Below are positions 48,687-58,535 of a stretch of DNA of 64,000 nucleotides, piece by piece. The translations under genes and the position numbers were made by a program. The stretch spans positions 15,531,143-15,595,142 of the forward strand of contig CM039502.1 of assembly GCA_022432975.1 (NCBI GenBank), read 5' to 3'. Origin of the DNA: Begonia masoniana. Its lineage: Eukaryota; Streptophyta; Magnoliopsida; Cucurbitales; Begoniaceae. Each line of letters starts with the position of its first letter. Positions within the stretch are counted from its first letter, which is position 1. A model generated the notes under the pieces. That model did not search any database. It was given only the letters and a program-made list of their open reading frames with translations, and was not told the DNA's origin.

Positions 48687-50092
48687 CTACAATCTATCTA
48701 TAGTGGCATAATGCTTAAACAACCAATCCATTCCTAGGATCACATCAAATCCCATTATGTCCATAACAATAAGATCAGCAAGCAAATTCATGTTCCCTAC
48801 CAACACCACACTATCAGGCATCATTTGACTGGAGTGCATGTGCTCACCAGAAGGTAATGCTACGTTATACACATGCTCAGAAGGAGTAAACCGTACATCT
48901 AACTTATCAGCAAATGCAGAGGCTATAAAAGAATGAGTTGCACCCGAATCTATCAAAGTAAAAGCAGGTACAGAGTTAATCAACACAGTACCTGACACTA
49001 CAGCAGGCTGGTCCTCATCACCTGACTCCATCATGGAGAATATTCTTGGCTTAATCCTAGCAGGGCCACCCTTCAAAGCCAGGCAGTCTCTGTTGACATG
49101 GCCAACCTTGTTACAATAGAAACACCGAACGACCCGGGGCTTTGGGCAATCCTTGTACAAGTGTCCAACCTCATCGCAGTTGAAGCACTTACCCGATCCA
49201 AATCTACACTCGCCCGAGTGATTCTTCGAACACTTTAGGCACTGAGGAAACATCTTGGTATCTGGTACCTTCTTTCCTATCCCATGGCTGTGCTGGCCTT
49301 CATTGGGCCTCTTCACTCCTCTCTGCGGTGGTGGTTGAACAAACTTTCTCGGGGCCTCCTTTAGTCCAGCACATTTCAATTCAGCTTCTTCCACCTCCAA
49401 TGCTGTGGACACAACATCACTGAAGGGCAAACCTTTATAACCAGAAAACTTGACCCCTCTGTACATTTCTGGTTTCAGTCCATTCATGAATTGAAACACC
49501 TTATCTTCATTTCGGTGAATAAAGTGTCCAGCGAATCTAGACAGGGACTCAAATTGTCTAACGTACTCAGCCACAAACCCTATCTGCTTCAAGTTAAAAA
49601 AATCTACCTTCTTTGCTGCCTGGACTGTGCTATTAAAATATTTCTCATAGAAGATGTCCTTAAACTATGACCAAGTCATAGTCAGAATGTCAGTGGTGGT
49701 CTCAATTGTCTCCCACCAAAGCTGGGCGTCTCCAGCAAAATGAAAGGTCGCCAGGGTGACCTTGTCTCCTTCTCCGACGTTGGCACATCGGAGCATGCTT
49801 TCAATCTTCCTCAACCACTCTTCAGCAACAATCGGGTTAGATGATTTTCCATCAAACGTGGGCGGCTGAAGCTTTCGGAATCGATCTCCTGAATGCTCAT
49901 TGCTAGAACCTGAGCTGGCACTCCCCTGCACCTCTCGGTTCAGTAACATCCCCAACTGATCGGACTGCTGACGCATTAAGTCTGTTTGCTGACGTACCAA
50001 GTCTGTAATTGTCTAATAACACTAGGTTCTTCCTCACTCCTCAAGTTTGGCATTTCCCTCGGTATCCTAGGTCTTCCTGGACGTCTGGCCAT
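48687..50092 (-). pseudogene. Gypsy D gag and protease, disabled
   Basis: ATG at 50092 (MARRPGRPRIPREMPNLR). The frame shifts near 50010, is open from 50000, meets a TAG at 49664-49662 (Gln codon expected), continues through the capsid-like part, two CCHC knuckles (CFNCDEVGHLYKDC and CFYCNKVGHVNRDC) and an aspartic protease (TLIDSGATHSFIASAFADKL, FDVILGMDWL). It is then broken near 48700 by what looks like a 4-base duplication (ATAG twice in a row). Four bases are not a multiple of three, so pol is out of frame. Confidence 0.9.
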
Positions 50093-50230
50093 TAGCTCAC
50101 TTCCTGTGCAAGGTTAACTATGTTCATAATATCTAATTACTGAGGCTAACATAAACACCTACAGTTGTTGGAGTACTTCCATGCAACTATTGGTACTGAT
50201 GAGTAATCTTTTGAACGGTTTAATTGAATG

Positions 50231-50242
50231 TCTCTGATACCA
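50231..50242 (-). other. Primer-binding site of gypsy D
   Basis: Minus strand TGGTATCAGAGA, three bases inside the 5' LTR; matches the initiator tRNA-Met type. Confidence 0.85.
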
Positions 50243-50245
50243 CAC

Positions 50246-52326
50246 TGTAACGCCCCAAGTTATCTGAACCCGGTTCGTCACACCATGCCCGTACATGACT
50301 AAAATTTCAATCATATTTTTTTTTTGAAAACTTGACATAAGCAGAATCTCCAAAACAATAATATTCGAAACTTGCAGCAGAAATCGTTTAAGTAAGAATC
50401 AAGTTAAACAAGCCTAATGTACAATGCTTAAACACTCAGTTAAAATTTTGGGGATAATCGGCAAAAGGAATAAAGGTTTAAATCGTAAAACACTTCATGA
50501 GTTTCAAAAGTCAAACGCATCGCCCGCTGAACAAAGTCAACAAAAGGGGCTGAGGCAGAAGAGGGAAGACATCATCCGGTGGCAAAACGACAAAATGCAC
50601 TCTACATCTTCCGATGACGTCAGCCAGATGATTTCCTTCATCCGATCGACTTTGTTCTACATCCACCGGTGACTAAACGACAAAATACTCTCTACACCTT
50701 CCGATGACGTCAGCACGCATCTGCCGATGAGTTTACTGAGACATCATCCGATGGACTTAAACCTACATCTTCCGATGACGTCAGCACGCATCTGCCGATG
50801 AGTTTACTGAGACATCATCCGATAGATTTAAACCTACATCTTCCGATGACGTCAGCACGCATCTGCCGATGGGTTTACTGAGACATCATCCGATGGACTT
50901 AGACCTACACCTTCCGATAGGTGACAGAACACCAACACAACATCTGCCGATAGAGGACAGAACCACATTTCATCTACTCCTTGGAATACACACACAATCC
51001 TAACTACAGGAAAGAATCTTGCTCACTTCACTGAGACCATTATATTACTAAAATCCAGTGAGCACCAATATTAATCCCGACAGAATACCATTAACTGGAA
51101 AATCTCGAAAAAGTATTCAGAACATTGAAATCACTACTGTTATGAAAACTCAACATGCTCAAATTGAAACATTTACAACTAAACCTTCAGACCAATGACA
51201 CCAGTTAACCCGCCTCATCAGTTTACCAAGCCGAAACATGAATGTGCTCCTCCAACCAGCCTATTCCTCAGTGAACTCAGAGAATTCACCTGTAGTATCC
51301 TCAACACCTACATCACAAAACTCATCTATTAGCCTAATGCTAAGTAAGTAAAGCAGTAATAAAATGCATTGCTGAAACATAAATTCCTAAATATGCAATT
51401 TCTACTTTCTCATCTCAGTTGCATACACGTACGTTCATAAACTGATCTGATCTCTTGGTTCCCTTGGGAGTGGGATCAATTCTCCCAATGTCATACATCC
51501 TCTACTCGATTAAGGGACGGATGAATTCCCTTAATAGCTGATCGGATCCCATGGTTCCCTTGGGAGTGGGATCAATTCTCCCAATGTCATACATCCTCTA
51601 CTCGATTAAGGGGCGGATTAGTTCCCTTAACAGTTTGTCTGTCACATTCAGTTCATACCTTACCATTCCTACATGGAAATTCATTTTCGTAGTCTTTCAA
51701 AAACATGATGCATGACATACAAAATCATTCACAAAATGCACAACCCTACTGTTTTGTGATGTAGGCCCGAAGGCACATGCATACTTTACTTACCTGGATT
51801 CCTGAAAATTGTTCGATTACCACTACTCAGGAAGCTCTGTACACCTAATGTCATAGGCAGAATACCGATTAGATCATCACTAACCTTAACCTTATATCGT
51901 TCAGAAACCTAAGGAGCTAGTTTGGAAACTCTGGTTACCGAACATTCTCAACACTAAACCCGAACTCAACACACTCGCAGCCTCATTAAAATACACGCAT
52001 TGTACTCTCTCTGCTATATAGCCACTAAAATCTCAAGATAACGAAAGGAAAACTTACCTAGTTTGAAGGAGGGTCGGGCGAGGGAAAATCGTCTAGAGAG
52101 CTCGACTGCTTGAGCTGAAAACCCAAAGAGGAAAATGAGGGAACAGTGGTGGCTAAACCTCATTAAACCCTCCCTTAAATGCGTTATCCACAATAAATTG
52201 CAATTTACCATTCTGTCCTTGCTCAATCACTTGTTAACCTAGTCACTAAATCACCCATATTTCAATTATAAAACATTCTCTATAAATGGAAAAAGGTAAA
52301 TCGGTTAATGGAAACCGGGTGTTACA
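50246..52326 (-). repeat. Gypsy D 5' LTR
   Basis: 2,081 bp, same length as the left LTR. Carries the same 71-bp and 96-bp tandem repeats and TGACGTCA sites. Confidence 0.95.
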
Positions 52327-52331
52327 GCCGG

Positions 52332-52995
52332 CTTATCTCTTCCGCCCAGTTCATTCACAGTTTATGTCATCCATCTTCCGGCTGACGTCATCCATCTTCC
52401 GGCTGACGTCATCACCTCGTCTGAATTCATTTATTGTCTGTATCTTCCGGCTGACGTCACCCATCTTCTGGCTGACGTCATCATTTCATCCGAATTCCGT
52501 CTGTTGCCTGTATCTTCCGCCTGACGTCATCCTTATTTCCGTCTTTACAACTGCATCTTCCGCCTGACGTCAGCTCACATCTTCCGCCCGATTAAATTGT
52601 ATCACCTGATTTAGTTTAATTACATCCACCGGTTCCGGTTCGTTGTCTCATTAATTGACATCCACCGTTCCGGTTTAATTTGCATCCACCGCCCAACAGT
52701 ATTCTGTTTGTCTTTTAAACTACGACTTCCGCCAGCTCATTTATTTCTGCTTCCTGCTTTATCCTTTAATTCTGTCATTTATTTCTGAAGCCCGTCTCCT
52801 AATATTATTTTGTTTTCCCGTTTCGCTTTCGAATACAGGGGATGTTTTTCCCTTCCTCTGAAAAGTTTATGAGTTTACTTTTAAAGCTCATCCCGTTTAT
52901 GTTAAAAAAAAAATAGTCACAGTTTTTCGATAACTGTCCCGGAGTGACGGCTCCGATCCTGGACCCCGATCGGGTTCCAATTTTGGGCTGTCACA
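52332..52995. repeat. Right part of element E with TGACGTCA cluster
   Basis: Six perfect TGACGTCA sites at 52383, 52404, 52452, 52473, 52522 and 52565, most after CATCTTCCGG or TATCTTCCG. They are followed by CATCTTCCG, CATCCACCG (three times) and TTCCGCCAG words up to about 52735. Ends GGGCTGTCACA. Confidence 0.85.
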
Positions 52996-53000
52996 GTAAA

Positions 53001-53774
53001 TACATAACAATAACACACACAATTTAATGGTCAATTCAACATAACTAAACATATTATCAAAATAATATAATAAATAAATAAAATGAAACTTAATTTTCCA
53101 ACATATTTGTTCATCGTTTGTTAAAATAAATATAATTATAGAAAAATTAAATATATATGAACGGTGTGAAATGTATCATCTCGAGATTTTTTGTTTTATC
53201 TTAATATCATTGGCATTAGCACGAGACTTGTACACTTATCATATAATCCATTCAAACTATTGTATCAGGTAACTCTTAAATTGTTAGAGCTCTAATATTT
53301 GAATGCAGATTATAAACATTACCTCTACAACATCAACCATAATCCGCACACTATTTCTAAACATGTAATAATAAAATACATTTTGTTGTCACATAACACT
53401 CATATGTCAAAATAACCATAAAATCACACAGAATATAGTCACAATAGGAGATGTAAGTGCACTATTATCGTTTGTTCTTATATTACAAGATCTAAATTAT
53501 GAGTTTAATATTCATTAATGCTTAATGAAATGAACAAGGTCATCATTGATTAGCTTTATAAAAGAGTAGGGGTTGGGATATATTATATGGGTGATAAAAT
53601 TTTTGGATGATAATAGTTTAAGACAATTAAAAAAAAAAAGTTTTCAATTTTACCAATTAATTTCATAATTTTAATAATTTATTCATTTTGAATAAAAAAA
53701 ATTAAGATAAATATCAAATTAGACTTGGAAGTTACAATTGTTTTTCAACTAATATTTTAAATTAAAAAAAAAAA
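53001..53774. other. AT-rich spacer
   Basis: Host DNA to the right of element E. No gene, RNA or repeat recognised. Confidence 0.5.
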
Positions 53775-54240
53775 ACATGGGGTTAATTCTATTTGCTCGT
53801 CATTTTGAACGAGCTCGCAAGTTCTTTCGTTTTCCACTGTAGAAAACCTCGAAATAGCTCAGAAATTCAAATGGGTTTCCCTAAAATCTTTCTGCTTTCA
53901 AAGAATCAGCGGAGAACAACTTCATAAATAGATTAAAAAAAAAAAAAAAAACAGATTCTGTCATTGAATCATTACCAGCCCCAGGCAAATCCCAAGGCTC
54001 ACACTTGTTCAAATCAACTTCTGCAATTGCTATTTCACAGAAGACGTTGGTCAGAACTTCAGGGGAAAGATAGTGGGTAATGAGCTCTTCATCAGTCGGA
54101 TGAAATCGAAAGCCTGGGGTAATTCTATTTGCTAGTCGTTTTGATCGAGCTCGCAAGTTCTTTCGTTTTCCATTGCAGAAAATCTCAAAATAGCTCAGAA
54201 ATTCAAATGGATTCCCCTAAATCTTTCAAGAATTAGAGGA
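53775..54240 (-). pseudogene. NAC-domain exon-1 fragment with duplicated leader
   Basis: On the minus strand, 54130-53966 reads [19 protein letters not shown], then [17 protein letters not shown], i.e. NAC subdomains A and B, followed by GTAATG where NAC genes usually have intron 1. The ATG-containing N-terminus just upstream (MENERTCEL at 54173) is out of frame with the domain and meets a TAG. The same leader plus N-terminus recurs at 53870-53785 as a direct copy, in frame as [19 protein letters not shown], and stops there. No later NAC exon was found to the left. It resembles the NAC92/ORS1 type, a transcription factor family; here a relic. Confidence 0.75.
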
Positions 54241-54711
54241 GAAAACCGTTGATTTTTCAGCATTTCAGAGCTGAAACTAAAGAGGGTGGAGATTGAAAAG
54301 GGGTTTGATCGAAGAAAGCTTCTGCTCTGGAAATCTGAACTCTGTAAAAAATAAATCATTTTTTCTTAAGATTTTAGATTGATAGTTAATTCATCATTCT
54401 AATAAACACTATAATAAAACCTTCAAAACTATCCACTACGACGGTCACCATCCCCATAAACTTTCCAATCCTACCTCCTAAAAATCTTTGGTTGATAATT
54501 TCTCAGAAATAGTTGTTCAACAAATATGAACATATATAGACAAATCATTATATGCAAATGGCTCTTTTATTTCTTTAGTTCTAAATATAATTTAATCTCA
54601 TAGATATATGAACCCAAAAAAAAGAGATAGTTTTCATATTTGGTCTCAATTAGGCTCTCTTCTCGGCCGTGCGTAGGTTGTTTTTTAACTCCGTTTTCGA
54701 GTTTCATCATA

Positions 54712-54715
<4 letters not shown>
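54241..54715. other. Flank of the NAC relic
   Basis: Former NAC leader and upstream DNA, AT-rich. No feature recognised. Confidence 0.45.

Positions 54716-54755
<40 letters not shown>
54716..54755. repeat. (TA)n run at the foldback element's left edge
   Basis: About 18 TA units. A shorter TA run (55604-55617) sits at the right edge, so the target duplication is hidden in the run. Confidence 0.9.
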
Positions 54756-54757
<2 letters not shown>

Positions 54758-55603
54758 GTAATTATCGATTTGAACCCTGTACTATACACGTTTTTTCAAT
54801 TCAGCCCCTGTACTAAAAAAACCGGCAAACCGAACCCTGTACTTTGATTCTGTTATCAGTTTTGACCTTCTATCAATAATTTCATTAAACTCTCATTGAA
54901 AAAACTAACAAACAATCTTAGATTCACTTGAAATTTTTACCACATGTTCACTACTTAATGAGAAGATAATCGAAAAATTTTCGTGATTTTTTAACACATG
55001 TACGATTTATTGAAATTTTATTTTACTATTTTATAAAAATATTATAATAAATCATACAAATTTTAGAAAATCCCGAAACTTTTTCTATTATCTACTCATG
55101 ATAGGTTGAACATGTGGAAAAGTTTTCAAATAAATCAAATATTGTTTGGTATTTTTTTAAAAATTAATTTATAAAATAAAGAAGAAACTGAGATTAATTT
55201 AAACAAATACCAAACGATATTGGATTTATTTGAAACTTTTTCTAGATGTTCACCATATTATTGGTAGATAATAGAAACATTTTCGTAATTTTTGTAAAAC
55301 TTGTATGATTTATTATAATATTTTTAAACAATACTAAAATAAAATTATAATAAATGGTAGATATGTTAAAAAATCACGAAAATTCCTAGATTATCTTCTC
55401 ATTAAGTAATGAACATGTGGTAAAAATTGCAACTGAATCTAAGATCGTTTGGTAGTTTTTTCAATGAGGGTTTTATGAAATTGTTGATAGAAGGTCAAAA
55501 CTGATAACAGAATTAAAGTACAGGGTTCGGTTTGTCGGCTTTTTAATACAGAGGCCGAATTGAAAAAACGTGTATAGTACAGGATTCAAATCGATAATTT
55601 CTC
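54756..55603. mobile_element. Foldback element, 848 bp, near-complete palindrome
   Basis: The left end GGGTAATTATCGATTTGAAC and the right end read in reverse (GAGAAATTATCGATTTGAAT) match, and the arms stay alignable for about 420 bases to the centre near 55180. Shared words include CCTGTACTATACACG, TTCTGTTATCAGTTTTGACC, CCACATGTTCA and AATGAGAAGATAATC. No coding capacity. The terminal word ATTTGAACC after GGGTAATTA is shared with the element at 485-1163, so both belong to one terminal type. Confidence 0.85.
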
Positions 55604-55617
55604 ATATATATATATAT

Positions 55618-58260
55618 AAAAAGGAGATTTTGAAAGAAGACATTGTGAGTTTGTCTTGACTGGAAAGAATCTTGAATTTCAAAGTCAACGCTCCCGTATA
55701 CTATTCTTGTGGTCCCATTATTTCATTCAAACCAAAGCAGCCCCGACATTGGCTGTGTCAACGCATAGAATTAGAAGACTCGTACTTTGAATAATACTTA
55801 ATTGTCCATCGACAAGATGTGACGCATAACCCATATAAAATATTATTTATTATTTTTATCGTCACATATATTTATGAAGTTGGGTAAATTAAATTGTGTT
55901 TTTGGTTTCTAAAATTTATTGGTCGGTTTTGCTTTATTCTTCCGAGTCTTAATTGTCTTGTAAATTCTTTACAGTTCATGTCGGTTTGTATCTATATTTG
56001 CTGTTAAAGTTCACGGAACGTGGCATGTGATTGGATTTTTATTCACGAAACATTGTCATGTCATCAACTTGTTTAAATAAAAAAATCATTTTTTTAAATA
56101 ACTCTCGTTTTTCTTTTATTTTCTTAATAACGACATAAACATGTATGCTAGTCGTCATATAATACATAAGCGCATTGTCATGCAATGTATGATCTTGACT
56201 ATATATGATTTTTCTTAAATGTTAGTCCTGTAAAAATATTGAGTACAAATACTAATACATAAACTCACATCGATGATAAACGAAAAATAACATCATAGAT
56301 TTTTTTGGTTCAAGCAAACATATGAGGAGCGATGCAGATAAGATGAACATACATCTACGAATAAATACGAGATCAAGAGCGTTGATGAAAAGCCAAAAGA
56401 CGCGACCACAAAGAACTTCAACAGAAAATACCCAACCGATTTGTTTTACACTATCAAAAGAATAGAAGAGATGAAAAATAAATTTTGAAAGGTAGAATGA
56501 AAAGAAGAAAATGTCAGAACATTGAATGGAGGGCTTAAAAAAACAATTAATTCGTGGAGTTTAAAATTCTTAACCATAAACCCATTAAAATTCTTAACAC
56601 TCATATAATAAATTCACGTATTATTAATAATAATAGCACGAATCAATATTTCACGAATTAATAATAGAGAATAATAATATTGTGTAAACAAGATTGATGA
56701 TAAAATAGAATCTCGAGTCTCACATAGTTATTCGATTGATGATAAAGAAAAGAAAATTCTTGATTCAATTCTCTATCTTAACGACAAAAAAAGAGAGTAG
56801 TAACTAAACCGACTGACATAGCTAGAAAATAAATTTGTGTATTCTTATTGAATTTTAATGAACGGTTGATAAAATTGATTTTTAAATAAATGATTAAAAG
56901 AAAATAAAATTATCTACGTAGTTTAAAATAAACTATTTTTTTTTCCTAAAAATAAAATAGAAAATAAGCAAGACTAACTCAATATCTTCACTGCACCATC
57001 CTTGAGCTAAACCAAGTTCTTGACGGTGAAATGGATATAAACTCGTAAGCGTAGGAGGGTAGGAATAATCGTCCGGGTCTTATTGCGAAACAAAAAAATT
57101 GCCCCACCATAGCAGGGATATCTCTTTTATATTTTGTCGAGAGTTCGGTCCACCTAAGTATAACGAAAATATTATTCTTTGATTTGATTTTATTGTTTGT
57201 ATTTTTAGTCAAATAAGATCTAGTAACATGTTACATCATTACGTCACTTTATCTACTTGTGAGGAAGGAAATATCAAAATATTAGAAATTAAATTAATAA
57301 ATATAAGACTAAGCTATTTAAAGAGAGGATATTTAATATATTTATCCAATATTTGAGAAAACTCTTAAATTCCACTTATATAATATAATATCTATTATTT
57401 CAAAATTGATAGCCAATTTTGTTATTATCCAAATTTAAAGTAAAGGTCAAATTGGGTGTGGGCAGTTTAGAGTTGGAAACATACTGAATTCAGCTTTCGC
57501 GGCGTTGAAATTCCAAACATATAGTTGAGAGTTGAGATATTTATGATAATTTCTTAAGCTTACACATTTTTTTTACATAATTTTATGTTCAATCCAGCTA
57601 CAAATTAAAATCATAGCATTTTCATTTCTCATAATATAATATTATCTATTTTGGGTCCAACCTAATTCTATACGATTTTATTCTTAGAGTTACCCAAAAA
57701 CGTCTTATACTAAGTAAGAAGAAGAAATATACTTATAAATTTTTCATTTTTTACTATTCTAAGCGATTAGAGATTGAGTATTTCCACTAGTATGGGTTGA
57801 CCTTTACAATTGTCTAAAATTCTTGCCGTAAATTTAAATTGAAATAATGAGAGATAGTTTAGTGTATACTTTTAAGGTGAATTTAACTTTTACTTTAGGG
57901 ATATCAGGAGGAAATGAGGGTATTTTAGAGTTTTAGCAGCGCACGTGCAGAGTACATGTCAAATTTTAACGAAAAATTTAATGGGAGGATTTGAATTACA
58001 AAAGGTGTATACGATAGGGTCTGATTGGGTCAAAAATAAACATTAGGGACCAAATAACCACTGATCCATACGTTGGGGGCTAAATTGAATTTTTTCCTAT
58101 TTTTAATTAATTTCTGTTTGACACGTGTAATCATTGTGATTGGGGGCGGGAAGCTAATTATTGTAGAATATCGGGTTACGTTAGTTGTAATTAATTGTTA
58201 ATACGGGGTTAGTCCGATAAATAGCACAGCAATGAAAACTGAAATCGTTGACATTGCATC
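55618..58260. other. AT-rich intergenic DNA upstream of ACS
   Basis: No intact gene. At about 55875-55940 and 57960-58105 are words such as GGGTAAATTAAATTGTG and TTAGGGACCAAATAACC, typical ends of small plant MITEs, but no paired ends were found. A 74-codon open stretch at 57212-56988 (minus) is not recognised. The ACS promoter should lie in the last few hundred bases. Confidence 0.45.
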
Positions 58261-58535
58261 ATGGCTCTCCCTTCATATATCGGGTCGGATTCATTTCTTC
58301 GAAGCTCCGTATCTCCATCTCTCTCCCTCCATTGCTCTTCCTCCTTCAATTCCTCCATTATCGTACGGTACTTTGCTCCATCTATCGCTCTTCTATTCTG
58401 TACTCTGCGAATTCTGTTTAGCATTCGAGGTAATTCACGCGATTCGTCGTTTTCTTTTGTCTGGACGAGATTTTTATTTTCTTTGACTTTCTCAGCCGAA
58501 GGAGATTCGGTCGGAGATCGAAGAAGTTACCGGCG
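58261..58535 (+). other. ACS leader, possible spliced transit-peptide exon
   Basis: A Ser-rich frame opens at ATG 58261 (MALPSYIGSDSFLRSSVSPS), resembling a plastid transit peptide. A good intron is possible from GTAATT at 58430 to CTCAG at 58495. Joining across it keeps this frame out of phase with the ATG at 58536. So the Ser-rich frame either is untranslated leader or needs another splice. Confidence 0.4.

Larger units (their letters stand above)
43490..52326 (-). mobile_element. Full-length gypsy element D (chromovirus-like)
   Basis: Minus-strand Ty3/gypsy retrotransposon, 8.84 kb, flanked by GCCGG at 43485-43489 and 52327-52331. Two LTRs of 2,081 bp (43490-45570 and 50246-52326) start TGTAACGCCCC and end GGGTGTTACA. 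Primer-binding site beside the right LTR, purine tract beside the left. Domain order gag, protease, RT, RNase H, integrase and a chromodomain-like tail fits chromoviruses, perhaps the Tekay/Del lineage. The LTRs differ at only about a dozen positions by eye, so the insertion is recent. The coding region is nevertheless broken. Confidence 0.95.
41415..52995. mobile_element. Gypsy-type solo LTR (element E), interrupted by gypsy D
   Basis: Starts TGTAACACCCGAC and ends GGGCTGTCACA, flanked by GTAAA at 41410-41414 and 52996-53000. Without element D and one GCCGG copy it is 2,739 bp (41415-43489 plus 52332-52995). No gag or pol, so it reads as a solo LTR. Rich in short words: CTTCCGGCTGACGTCA repeated, CATCCACCG and CATCTTCCG. 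It also has an internal direct repeat. Confidence 0.82.

Noticed and set aside
53881..54156. NAC transcription factor gene
   Set aside because: Only subdomains A and B are present; the N-terminus is out of frame and no later exon is visible.
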